From: Triplophysa rosa
Taxonomy: Eukaryota; Chordata; Actinopteri; Cypriniformes; Nemacheilidae
Direction of reading: 5' to 3'
Length of the DNA: 64,000 nt
Assembly (NCBI RefSeq): GCF_024868665.1
Contig: NC_079895.1
Location: 10,247,445 to 10,311,444, forward strand
Notes under the pieces: model-generated
The model's input: only the letters and a program-made list of their open reading frames with translations
What the model was told of the DNA's origin: nothing
Database searches by the model: none
Part shown: positions 24,951 through 36,290 of the stretch, piece by piece
How the letters are laid out: every line of letters starts with the position of its first letter
How positions within the stretch are numbered: position 1 is the stretch's first letter
Program-made: the position numbers and the translations under genes

Positions 24951-25330
24951 TTTGAGAACATAGGAGCTGTTGCCAACGGACACAAAGAAATGAGTGCCGG
25001 CCTGATCTTGGCGAGCTACGAGAGGCTGTTTTCTCCACTTAAGCGGAGCTGATTGGAGGTGGAGGATTCCCAACGCCGGGGCTGATTTCCATAAGAAGGG
25101 GAGGACGGGTTCTTAATGGGGGTCAGTGACAGGGCCGAAGTCTGAATTGGCAGGGGTGCATCAATTAGTGCGCGGGCAAAGCTCATGCTAACGATAAGGT
25201 GAGTGGATGGTAGAGAGGGGTAATCTTCATTAGAAGCACATGAAAAATATTACAGGCTCACAAAGAGACGGCAAATGAGAGCGCGGCAAAGAGCATGATA
25301 GAAACATCCTCACTCTTCACAAGCTCATTC
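24951..25330. promoter_or_regulatory. candidate intronic regulatory region
   Basis: GC-balanced, transposon-free sequence between AT-rich flanks, with CAATTAGTGCGCGGGCAAAG near 25,162 and TCTTCATTAGAAGC near 25,225. Low-confidence, composition-based call. Confidence 0.25.
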
Positions 25331-26080
25331 TAGAGCGTTTCTGGCCCTGCAGTTATGGACTGAATGTCCAAGACTTCGAAGGGATGTTTAATTATATAAC
25401 GCTCTTGTTTAACGGCATATTTTTTTAAGTCAAAAATTTGAAATCTCTTAAATTGGAGATATGTTTTTGCAGAAGTGGTTTAAATAGTTAAACATTAGCG
25501 TGACTCGCTCAGCGGAAAACTTTAAGCACACAATGAGCTATTAATGAACATCCAGAAGAATATTAACAAACATTTACAGAGAAAAACATAGAACTAATTG
25601 TTTTCCTGAGAATTCTACAAAGCAAACTCTTTTTTTGTTCGTGAATGCAAAAACATCCTCAGCTGGTTTTGATGACGCAGAAAAAAGACAACTGCCTTAT
25701 TTACCATGCACTGTTGCTTCTTTCACAATATCTATTATTTCTGACAGGAATCACAGACCTTTGATATGCAGCTGCTTCGACGCAATAAGGCAAGACATTA
25801 GTGTACACGTGTAAAGTGCGCTCATAAATGTGTGAGTGCGGATGCGAGCCCAGAAGCAGAAACGAATTTGATTACATTGTGTCCACCTAACCAAATGAAC
25901 CTCATCATGTGAACATTGTGCAACCAAGCAAACACACCTTCGAAGATCATCCAGGGGGTTGTATAGCATTAACGCGTATACTGTAGAAAAAAAACATTGA
26001 ACAGTTTCTTTTTGTTTCCACAGGGCAAACAGCCGGGGCACAATCACTGTGAATTACAGTTGTCTCCATCACATCAAGAT
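25331..26080. other. intronic, no gene recognised
   Basis: AT-rich to mixed DNA. No repeat ends or exon features. Confidence 0.5.
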
Positions 26081-26099
26081 CAGATTTTTATGATCTCTT

Positions 26100-27000
26100 A
26101 ACAAAATCTTTGGAGCAGATAAATTTGAAACACCACAATGCAATTAAAGCCCAATTCGATTTGGGCGAGCACAATCCATCAGTCAAAGGGAAACCAAAGG
26201 AAATCTATTATTAGTGAATTCCTACATGTCTTTTCCAAATAACACAAACAAAATCGTGTTCTCACAGATCCAAAATACCAATTCAATTATTCGCTCAGCT
26301 AGGGTGTATTTTCATATTATTACACAAAAACAATGCTAATTACTAGCTAAAGTACTGGAGCTGAGCTGAGCCAAGTGCTATGTCATCATACCAAAAAGTT
26401 CTCCATTCAAACTTTTCCTATTAATTATTACATCTTTGGAGATTTGATTCTCCGTGCTCTGGGGAATCATCGTGATGTTCTTGGTTCAGATGAAGTCTCA
26501 ATGTAACCCATAATCCTATCTGTCCACTTCAGAATCAGCGAGATAAAAATCGCCATTATTTACAGTAGGGGGAGGATTCAAGCGACCCCAGCTCAGCTCT
26601 TTCAGCTTTAAACGCTATCATCTTCAAAGGTAAAAGAGGATGTCGATTTAAAATCAGAAACGTATCGGCGATCTCTTCGCTCCTTAAAGTACAATACATC
26701 TCCGCTGATTAAAATACATCAAAGCCTCGTCATTCGTTCCTCTGAGCAATAAGGGTGGATTTTAATTGCAAAATGTTAAACCTCACAATTAAAGGCTTTG
26801 TGCTTCTTAAAGCTAGCCCAAACAGACACAGAGAGCGCAGCATACAAATGAGCCGTTGAGAGGGAGAGAGAATTAAATGATAGCATTAAAAGCGCCCTGT
26901 TATACGATAACGCTGTAGAAGACCAATCACGACGTGCGCCGATAATACTACAGTGAAATATGTCAACAAATTGCACTTTCATGCGCTATCGTTTTTCTCT
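26100..27000. promoter_or_regulatory. candidate intronic enhancer cluster
   Basis: Contains GCAATTAAAGCCCAATTCG near 26,140, CTATTAATTATTACATC near 26,419, and TTAATTGCAAAATGTTAAACC near 26,761 (reported in part). It lies directly before a tandemly duplicated segment and has no transposon signature. Function inferred. Confidence 0.3.
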
Positions 27001-27180
27001 CAAATTAAAGCCTTCCCTTTAAAGAAAATACATGTTCGAGTGGCTAAAACAGGTGCCTGTTTGTGAGAACACTAATGTGCCTGCCAGTGATAAGCGGTTC
27101 ACAATGATGCCATCCTGCTGTAAATCGAGGAACGGCCTGCCAATACAAACAGTTAGTCAATTTACAGTATACGCAGCTAC

Positions 27181-27602
27181 GATGAAGCGCCATAAAGCTG
27201 TTACCGGACTGCTGCCATCAGATTACCAGTTTACAATGCAAAACTAACCAGGCAAATCTTATCAGTATTTGAAGGATTTTGAATAAAGTGAGTGAACTTT
27301 ACACACTCTAGTTTATTATACACCTTCGCAATGTATTTACTACACAAACTATTTACATGAGGTAAATGTTTATTCAATTTAGCAAAAGGATGAGAATTTC
27401 CGTTCTAGCAAAAGCAGCATGCACCAATAGCTACAAATTACTGGGGTGGAGAAATAAAAAGATACATCAATACAAAGATACAAGTATTAGAATATTTTGG
27501 CCTTGTTTAATGCCATTAAAACGCTCAAGGCATAATTCAGTATATTTTGTTATTTTTTTATTTAATATTTTGGGCAGGAAAGCTGTCTGAACACACCTCA
27601 AA
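27181..27602. repeat. tandem duplication, unit 1
   Basis: Begins GATGAAGCGCCATAAAGCTG and shares a long ordered series of words with unit 2 (CTGCTGCCATCAGATTAC, TATCAGTATTTGAAGGATTT, GCACCAATAGCTA, TATATTTTGTTA). The offset is 427 bp at the start. Divergence is visible but modest. Confidence 0.88.
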
Positions 27603-27607
27603 GCCAT

Positions 27608-28448
27608 GATGAAGCACTATAAAGCTGTTACCTGACTGCTGCCATCAGATTACTGGTTTACGATGCAAAACATAACAAGCCTAAGCTTATCAGTATTTGA
27701 AGGATTTATAATAAAGTGAACAAAACTTTACACACTCTAATTTATGTTTTTCTTCTAATAGATTTACTACAACAAAAACTATTCACATGAGCAGTGTTGG
27801 GTAAGTTACTCTGAAAAAGTAATTATTACTAGTTACTAATTACATATTCAATAGTGTAATTAGATTACTGTACAAATTACTCTCTCCAAAAAGTATTTAG
27901 CTACTTATTACTAATTACTTTCTATATCCTACATCAACCTTGATTAGTTAAGTGATTCAAGGATAGAAATGAAACGGCTCTTTTAATTCATTCAAATAAA
28001 TAATATAAACTACATAAAGTACTCTTATTTACTGACCAAAGTATTACAAATGTGAGAATTATACATTAAAGCGTTCATTTTAAAGTTAGACTTTGAATTT
28101 TGATGTTAATTCCACTATTGCACACACATTACACAAAGTATTTAGTTTAATTACAGAAAAAATAAGAGTAATCCCTTACTTTACTTTTTCAAGGGAAAAG
28201 TAATTAAATTACAGTAATTAATTACTTAGTAACTAGTTACACCCAACACTGCACATGAGGTAAATTATTAGTCAAATTCAGCACAACAGATGAGAATGTC
28301 TTGTGCTAGCAAAAGCAGCGTGCACCAATAGCTATCACTGGGATGGGGAAATAAATAGATAAAGTATTACAATATTTTGTGTCACTTCATAACTCAATAT
28401 ATTTTGTTACCATTTTAAATTAATATTTTGAAGAAAGAAAAAACCCTC
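27608..28448. repeat. tandem duplication, unit 2 (split by a hAT MITE)
   Basis: Begins GATGAAGCACTATAAAGCTG. After removal of the inserted element and one copy of its 8-bp target it is about 373 bp long and collinear with unit 1. The insertion falls within the CACATGAGGTAAAT word that is intact in unit 1 (TACATGAGGTAAAT), so duplication preceded transposition. Confidence 0.88.
27792..28251. mobile_element. hAT-type MITE, copy 2
   Basis: Same ends as copy 1 (CAGTGTTGGGTAAGTTACT; ACACCCAACACTG), 460 bp. It has a perfect 8-bp target duplication CACATGAG at 27,784-27,791 and 28,252-28,259. The interior matches copy 1 nearly base for base over long runs such as TATCAACCTTGATTAG, so both moved recently or from one source. 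Confidence 0.95.
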
Positions 28449-30602
28449 AAAGCAAACCTGTAATATGCAAAACGTCGTGTATCATACAACAGCACTGAGG
28501 TAACCGATTCAATCGATACAAAGAAAATATTGCACAAAGCAAAACATACAGCCTACAAACAGTTTATATAACAAAACAAAAAACATTAATCACAATATTG
28601 TTATTTTGACCCATATATAAATGTAATATCATATCACCATGTCCCTGCTGTTCACCCCATCGACAATCCTCTGAAAAATTCCTCATGCACAAATTAAGAA
28701 GCAATAATTAAAAGGCTGTGATAGACACGGCATGCTTCTAACAGACCTATCAACAATGAAATTAGGATTTGCTGGCAAAAGAGCATTTCAGGATCCCTTG
28801 GAGGGACTAATGAAAAACACTTTCATGGCTAACCCATCAAAAAAAGCCAGGCCGGTGGACAGCGAGGCAGTGCGGGACGCCAGCAGGAGGATGTTATGTG
28901 AGGGTCTGCAACGTGCGACCTCTCATTTCATCCTTTAATAAAGAAGCACCCAGGTGGCCTTGATGCCTTACAGTTGCCTGGGGCTCCCGAGCTCAACACA
29001 GGAGCTCGGCTCCACGTTGTTACTCTGCACCCCTCTCTTCCCCGTATGCTTTGTTGTCCATGCCATGTAACAATTTGGAAGTCTGTTATCAAGATCAAAC
29101 CGCTTCTTAATCTCAGCTGGTGGAACTTGTTCTATTGCCTCACTGATTGACTTGCCCGCACGATAGTGTTGTAATGGCGAGGTGGGGAAATAACTCTTGG
29201 ACCAGAGACAAGGAAGCTACAGTAAGATTGAGGGATCGGTTTGTGGTCGCAAGCATTGGGCAAGTCTAGGGACTCGATTGGGTAGAAATGTTGCAATTTG
29301 TGCCTGTTTGGTAACATTAATACAAATACGACATCACAAAATATATTAGTCCCAAAAAGGGCCGTGGTACTTAAACGCTACGTGCTTAAATGATTCGTGC
29401 GCCTGACAGACTGCAGCAAAATTTGCCTTGAGCTGGTCATTTTTCAACTACGCTGATTCAAACACAAACATTGTGAGAGGCCTGGGATTTCATTGTGCAA
29501 ATGATCTGTGTGTAATACTTTCATAACTTCCTGTGTGAAAGGAGCCTGATAGCAAGGCTCTCAACAGCCCAAGCAGTCCGAAAAAAACATTCAGGTTATC
29601 AGAATTTCTGTAGGCCATTTTTTTAATTAGCTTTCACAATTTGCGCTAAGATAATGTCAGGGAGCTGATGAATTTAGTCTTGGAAGGGTGGGGAAAAGTT
29701 AAAGTACTCGGCACTACATCAATAGAAAGCATAAATGCTTACTGCTTATACTGACAGATGAAAATACATGCGTGTCGTACGGTTTATTCAGACAGTAACC
29801 AGACACGGGCACACACCCACACGTCTGTCAAATCTAAGCATTATGGGGTAATTGCAGAAAAAGGAAACTATTTTTCAAACTGTTTTAACAGACTTCAAAT
29901 TGCATTTATTCCACAACGTGCATGCAGCTTTAGCAGTTTCCTGTCGTTGATTTATGCATTCTGGTCCTGTGAAACATTCGAATTCATCAAGGTAGCTTTA
30001 ATTCAAAAACAGACCCGGTACGGTTTCTCAAACAGAGGCCTTCTAATTAAAATTATTGTAACTCTGACAAATTCTAGACATAGTTGCTACTTAACTGCAT
30101 TGTCAGGCCCCGCGCTCCCAACCTGAATACAGATTCTCCACCTGCCCGCCATTCCGTATTGTTCAAACTTTTCCAACATACACCTATTTCCCCAGTGGGA
30201 AGCAGGTGGTGTGTGGAGGTGTTTACGGAGAGAGTCTAACTGACAGCTGGCGGGAGGAGACTCAAACAGCTGCAAACGAGTGGAAAAAGAGGGAGAGGAA
30301 GAGAGAGAGATAGAGAGAAGGCAAACAGCTCTAATACCCTCAGGGTTGTCAACTCCAATCCCCCAACCCACATTGCTTTTAACCAAGCAAACAGAGGAAA
30401 AACTGTTGCCGTCTCGAGACATCCGAGTCTTCTGCCGAAGCCAGCGATCTCAGGCTGATTTCGTAGGCTTGAAATGAATCACAGAGGCTCGGAAGAAGAG
30501 ACACGAGGGTAAAAGCATCTGACCAGCTTAATTAAATGGTGTTCAGCGTGTAACAATAAAAAATAAACAGTGTTGTGTGTGAAATAAAATGGGGTGAATT
30601 TA
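28449..30602. other. intronic, mixed; possible regulatory stretch at 28.70-28.95 kb
   Basis: The stretch 28,700-28,950 combines GCAATAATTAAAAGGC, CCTATCAACAATGAAATTAG and a GC-richer tail, and stays open for 68 codons without matching a family. It is read as possible regulatory DNA. The rest holds nothing recognisable; a purine-rich GAGAGAGA patch lies near 30,280-30,320. Confidence 0.45.
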
Positions 30603-31070
30603 TTAAAGGGATAGTTCACCCAAAAATGAAAATTCTATCATTATTTACTCACCCTCTTATCATTTATGACTTTCTTTCCTATGTAGAACACAAAAGAAGG
30701 TATTTTGAAGAATGTTGGTAACCAAACAACGGCAGTACCTACACAGCAAAATCGCCAGTGTTAAAAGGTGTCAAATGAACTCTCATAGTGTTTATATAAT
30801 CCACACTTTGAGAGTGTGGATTATATATATACACTGTGAGTGTTAATTTGACTTTTTTTAACACTGGCGATTTTACTGTGCATTAACCTGCATTGGTTTT
30901 GCGTCCATACAATAGAAGTAAATGAGTAACGCTAATGCTTGGTTACCAACATTCTTCAAAATATCTTCTTTTGTGTTCTGCAGAAGAAAGAAAATCATAC
31001 AGGTTTGAAATGACAAGAGGGTGAGTAAATGATGACAGAATTTTTATTTTTGGGAGAACTATGCCTTTAA
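30603..31070. mobile_element. foldback MITE of the GGGATAGTTCACCC family (interrupted)
   Basis: Left end TTAAAGGGATAGTTCACCCA; right end, reversed, TTAAAGGCATAGTTCTCCCA. TTAA lies at both borders. Typical arms are present: TTGAAGAATGTTGGTAACCA and its inverse. A second palindromic element is inserted at 30,742-30,880. Confidence 0.92.
30742..30880. mobile_element. short palindromic MITE nested in the foldback element
   Basis: The ends CACAGCAAAATCGCCAGTGT and, reversed, CACAGTAAAATCGCCAGTGT enclose about 139 bp. The centre is a perfect hairpin, ATAATCCACACT / AGTGTGGATTAT around TTGAG. The whole element can fold on itself. Confidence 0.88.
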
Positions 31071-31243
31071 GCAGTTGCCACTTTTGTTGCATATAGAAGT
31101 AACAAAGCAAAAATCCATTTTAAGCGAACATAATGTACATTAATGGTGCTACAATTAAAATGATTTCAAATGAAATTTTGGCTTTTTTAAGATCTAATGT
31201 ATTTGTAAGATACATCAAAAATTGTCAAATTAATAGTGAAATT

Positions 31244-31268
31244 CCCCCCCCCGTCCACCCACCCACCC
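31244..31268 (-). other. G-quadruplex-type motif (minus strand)
   Basis: On the minus strand: three GGGT units, then GGAC and a run of nine G. Loops of 1, 1 and about 5 fit the usual four-G-run pattern. Because dach1 is transcribed from this strand, the motif would also be in the intron RNA. Confidence 0.7.
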
Positions 31269-31392
31269 ACGTAATAAGAAACACATTTTAAAAAAGCTTG
31301 TTTGCGGAGCGCAGTATCAAAATCAACAAGATCAGCTTTTACCGCTTTGTTTGGTTCTGCCAAGGTTACAGGAGACCCATTCCAAATTTCCT

Positions 31393-31420
31393 GGGGCAAA
31401 AGGGGGACGGGGGGGACGGG
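31393..31420 (+). other. G-quadruplex-type motif (plus strand)
   Basis: G-runs at 31,393-31,396, 31,402-31,406, 31,409-31,415 and 31,418-31,420 are separated by loops of 5, 2 and 2. The motif sits 125 bp from the opposite-strand motif at 31,244-31,268. Confidence 0.7.
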
Positions 31421-31999
31421 TGTTTAGTGGTGGTGTCGAGTGTTGCACGAAAATCGATGTCATGCAGATAAATCACTCATGCAGATCAAAAGACAAATCA
31501 ACGGCAAAAGACAAAAGATGCTGACGAGCAGAGAACAATGGAGAACGTGAGATGTGGGGATCTAGCTGTAAAGAGCAGAGTGTGGCTACGCAGGTGAAGT
31601 TAACAGAGCGCTTCTGGTCAAACCCGCGAGAGCCCTACACGCCTTTGTCAAAATAAGTATAGAGGGAAGTACTTTGCAATACACCGATGCATTTAGAGCT
31701 TCAGCCACACAAACAAATAAACATGAAACGCATCATTTGTTTGGGACCTGTGAGAGCCTTCTATGAACACAACAGACAAAGAGGCAGTGTGACGCTCTCC
31801 CGGTGAACATCGGGCACTAATCACACAGTCATTCACATACACTACTAAAATAAGTAACATATCACTTTTATGGTCTGTACTGTCCTGCCATTAACAGCTG
31901 GAGAAAAAGACAAGGCCATATGAGCACAACCTTGAAATTAAATGCCTTCCATGTTAACCACATTCAGAGGTAATTATCTTTAACAATACATCGACTAGC

Positions 32000-32030
32000 G
32001 TATATTTCACACAGTTAGTGTGAAATATAC
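32000..32030. repeat. perfect 13-bp hairpin, 5-nt loop
   Basis: GTATATTTCACAC (32,000-32,012) is followed by AGTTA and then its exact complement GTGTGAAATATAC (32,018-32,030). It is too short for a microRNA precursor. It may be the core of a vanished MITE or a paired protein-binding site. Confidence 0.85.
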
Positions 32031-33299
32031 ATTCACTTCAAGTGCAAGAAAGAAATGCAAACTAGTTTAATCAAAATAGGGCTGAGATTGGGTCAGTCCA
32101 TTTCCCTAATAGATTTAGATAGAGGGTCAGAGACACTTTTAGGTGTCCACCAGTGGATTTGCATGAACGCAAATGTACGCTTCTGGGTCGCAGCATAGTA
32201 TAAATAGCCCAAGCCGTCCTATTCTAAACAGCAGTTATTCAGAACAACTACAATGATGAAATTAAAGTGGGGACGTAAGGGGGCACGTTCCTTTAGCCAC
32301 AACAAAGGAAGGAAATCCCACTTAGATTTGTACTTCTTTCTCTCTCTCTTCCACCTTTACTGGGTGTATCGGAGAGCAAACAGTGCCTGAAGCTGGCAGC
32401 CACCTGCAATGCATTCCCCACGTCCCCCCCCTCAATAAAAGTCCTTCACAGAAAACAGAATTTAATAAATCACCCTGGAGTCTGACAGAGTTTATCTCGA
32501 GGGGTTGCTTTGACTCGGGAGGAGCGAGCAGACAGACAAAGCCTAGGACGATAAGACTTGGAAATTAAATACAGTTAGCCGTTTAAAACAAAGGCTGGAA
32601 TGTGTCACAAGCCACTACGTAACCATCAAAAAGACCCGTTTTCTTATTTCAGAAGAAAAAGCAGGGACAGAAGGTCGTTCGTTTCCGTTTGGCCGCATTT
32701 AACCTCATTTGCATGCTTACTGTCAACATATCTCTCTTTTACAGATATGTTTAAGAGCTTTCATTCAGGCCTGAAGTTGACATCCTTTTTATTAAGGCAC
32801 GGGATATAAATCATTGGTCTCTTACACATGCACATCTCAATCTGAGATCTCGCTCTTGCTTCCTTTTATACGCATGACAGGTGCGACACGAGTCATCGCT
32901 TAAGGTAGGGAGAGTTATGTGAGCGAGCGCGTGTTATCTACGTGCGCACACAGTTATCCTCACTTAACGTGTTGAATCGCACAGATTACTTACAGCGAAC
33001 GTGCGTGATATGTTCATAAAGCTAACATTAAAAGTAAAGTGTGATTCCGGCACTTTTAGCATGACTGAACATAAAACTAATGACTGTGTTTAAAATATAT
33101 ATTAAATATATTAAAATATTATAGGCTACATTAAGGATGAAGTCTAAACAACACTTCAAGTTTTAGGGCATGTCAACTTGCCTCCTCAGATAGCATACCA
33201 ATGGCACAGGAAGTGTGTAATGTGTTTTTCAGATACACCAACTCTAATGAAGGAGGTGTGTTTGAAATTCTAAATAAGTATTATACCCCGTTTAACACT

Positions 33300-33560
33300 C
33301 CAGGGTCCCGGAATTTATGAGCAGACGGTGGGAACGAGGTGACCTGCGGGCCACACCTATGTGTCCCGCGCCACCGACGGCCCGGCCCGCTATCTGTTTC
33401 TCGAACTGATGCCTTCCTGCTGGGCCGGCTCGGCTGGAGAGCTGTCAGCGTTTTGCCCTTTCTGGCGCGCTGCGCTATCTCTGCCCGCACCAGTCCAGCG
33501 TGGCCTGTTGAAAAGACCTGTCACAGCCTTGCGATTCTCTGACATTCCTATTGGCTTGAC
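33300..33560. promoter_or_regulatory. intronic CpG-rich island
   Basis: By eye about 20 CpG lie within roughly 200 bp (33,305-33,510), in contrast to CpG-poor DNA on both sides. Words such as CCCGCGCCACCGACGG and CTGGCGCGCTGCGC are seen. Frames are open on both strands (67-70 codons) with no known domain. It could be an intragenic CpG island, an internal promoter or a conserved element. Confidence 0.45.
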
Positions 33561-35690
33561 CCTGACCCTTTGAGAAGCATACCTTTAATTATCCTGTCTC
33601 AAATCTCCTTCCACGGCAGAACTGAATATACATATCAGAGCCAAGACAGCATGTGCGCTGTTCTTTTACGTCTGCGTATAAGAACCCCTACTCAGAGACG
33701 TATGACCCTTGGAATAATATTAGACTGTTTGGAATGTGACTGTGAGACTAGCAAGAGCCACAGCTGTGGAAGAGGTTTCTTTATCAGGGGAAAATTACAT
33801 AATGCCCTAACAACTACGAGCCGTTTCCAGCACAACAAGACAATGCTGGAATGCCTGAACAATAAAAACAGAAGACAAAAATATGATGCATTGTTTTAGC
33901 TGGCTTCCTCGATATCCTCCAATTAAACGGCCCTGTCAATGATAGGAGCGTAAAGACGCTTTTGATCCGTGTAATCATATCTGCGGGCTTGCTTTTGTAT
34001 CGCATTCCTTTTCTGAGATTTGAAAGGTCAAGAGTGAGGGGACATTTGATAACTGCACAATCCTTGTACTCCATTTTACAACCCTTAATCTGTATTCTTG
34101 GAATTGGCAACAGTGCATTTCATCTTCGGGGGAAGCTAAGAGATGATAGAACTGTGTCCTAACGTGTAACGGTAAAATGAAGCTTGAGATATTTTCTGTG
34201 CTAAGACAAAAAAAGAAAATAAACGGATTATTTGATGGGTATGACAAAAGGTCAAGTCACTGAACAGAAATACAAGCTTGCTAAGTGAGCCAAACGTCTG
34301 ACCATAAATAATGAGTGAGGCAAACCTTGTTTTCCTTTTAGCTGGAATTTTTGGAGGGTTTCAGGAAATTGAACATTGTCTATACACTGTATCTGCCTCT
34401 TAAGCAAATATTTAGCTTTCAGCTTCATTTTTCTAATATGTCAAATATAAATTCATTATTTATTACAGAAAACAATACTGTTTAACTTTTTATAATAAAG
34501 TCAACTAAAATCGAATTACGTATAAAAATAATAATTTAGGAAACTAAATATAACAACAGAAATATAATAACTCATTGTTAACATGTGCTTGATTGATTTT
34601 CATTCTTAAACCTTTCTTTTCTTAGCATGCCATACATTATTTATTTAATTCAAACATAAACTTTGTAAAACAATGACTTACAATTATGTTGTATGACAAA
34701 AAGTTAAATTACATCATCACAAATTGTCCTTAAATGAGTTACACTTTTTTATATGTATAATGAACATCTACAAGAACCTTATAGAAACAATAATTATTTA
34801 ATTATTTTAATCTTACCTGGAGCTTGAAGTCTGTCGCGGACTGCAAAACTGCAATGCATGTGTTTCCATTGTTGCATTTTGAGCGAAGGCTAGAAAGCGT
34901 TTTCAATGAATTCTTATGAAAGTCGAGTACCACTTTTGCGAGGTGGATGGTGGGATTGATTATTCTAGTGGATTAGTCACTGACGCTGGTCGCGAGTATC
35001 GAAAAAGTTGCTTTGTGCAAATGAGGATATGCTTCCACTGGAGGTGGCATCAAAGCAGCACAGCATAGTGCAATTTACTGACTTCCGAAAACTTAGCGTC
35101 ATGCACAAACCTCTGTATAGCAGAGTCGTGCACATCACAATTTTTGTAACTGAGCGAATAATGTTCACAGTCACGCGTTAAAAAGAATGACTTTGAGGTA
35201 AGAATAATACATAGCTAGCAAAATGCATCATTGCATCAACTATTTTTACAAGTATGTCAATAATATTTTATTTTTAAATAATTTATCATTATGTATTTAT
35301 TTTGATAATGAATATGGTATATGAACAATAAATATAACAACAAATATATATATATTTTTTTTAGATAAAGGTCTGTAGTACATAAAAAGTAATACATAAT
35401 AAATATATAAGCCGTCAGCTATTCATCGTTTTCAAATACGTTGGGTCTGTATCTGTACATGAGGGAATCCAAATGGTACCTTATAAGCCCGAGATATTGA
35501 ATGACCCCAGAAAAACGACCCTTGTGACAATACAGTTTTCTAAAAGAGACATAGATAAAGTTTGATAGTTCCTGTTGTTGTTTTGTCAGATCATTGACCC
35601 ACACCGCTCTCTGTACGGCGTACGCGGCCTTCCACTGTGCACTCAGCACGGCTTTTGCCTCTCCCTCCTCGGCAGGACAGTCTTTCCCAT
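33561..35690. other. intronic, no gene; AT-rich blocks around a 400-bp island
   Basis: 34,380-34,800 and 35,210-35,415 are strongly AT-rich, with (AT)n at 35,344-35,355. Between them lies a balanced island with splice-donor-like sequences pointing outward at both edges (minus GT at 34,816-34,815, plus GT at 35,198-35,199). No protein family was recognised in it. Confidence 0.45.
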
Positions 35691-36290
35691 TAAATAAGTC
35701 CTATTCCACTTAATGGCAACCTTGGGAGATCCGCAGCGCTTGAAAGCACTTACACTTAACACTTTGTAGTCAGAGAAAACGTTTTTTTGATCTGCTCGTG
35801 TCATTTAATCATCCGTATTCTACCGAGCTACTCAGAAACAATTTTGCAGGATATTAACTTCTGGCTAAACCCTGCTAGTGCCATTTGTGGTTCCACTCAA
35901 CCAGTGGTCCCGTGGGGGCCGGAGCCTTCCTCGCAGCTGTAATGAGCTTTACTGAGCTGAATAAAATAGTTAATAGAAAGGTAAGATCAAAAATGCATGA
36001 ATCATGAAATATTAGCAAGATCCCAATAAAGAGTTCCATGAAAGTCGCTCTGGTTAAGCAGACCATTGTTGGACAGCCTCGGCAGCACGAGAGACAGTTT
36101 AGTAGCTTATTGAATGGGAATACCATACCTCCTCCGTGTATAAAGTTACTTAAGTGCCTGCCTGCAGGGAGAACCATGTCAAATCGCATTGAAAATAACT
36201 TTAAGGAGCAAATTGAATGCATTAGTTTAAAGGGAGGTGATGTCTATGGGGACTGCTGACACATAATACTCAATTATCCTAGACAAAATA
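35691..36290. promoter_or_regulatory. candidate intronic regulatory region
   Basis: Transposon-free, balanced sequence with CTATTCCACTTAATGGCAAC near 35,701, TCATTTAATCATCCG near 35,800 and TAACTTTAAGGAGCAAATTG near 36,195. A minus-strand frame is open for 115 codons without a known domain. Composition-based call. Confidence 0.28.

Larger units (their letters stand above)
31071..33299. other. intronic, no gene; G-tracts and a hairpin
   Basis: Holds the C-tract at 31,244-31,268, the G-tract at 31,393-31,420 and a perfect 13-bp hairpin at 32,000-32,030. A low-GC tract lies at 33,080-33,125. No exon or transposon end was recognised. Confidence 0.5.

Noticed and set aside
32000..32030. Hairpin as a microRNA precursor
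   Set aside because: The 13-bp stem is far shorter than a precursor needs and flanking bases do not extend it.
33814..34110. 98-codon minus-strand frame
   Set aside because: No family match and no splice borders; chance opening.
35875..36222. 115-codon minus-strand frame, Leu/Phe-rich, membrane-like
   Set aside because: Hydrophobicity follows base composition; no family match, exon border or conservation evidence.
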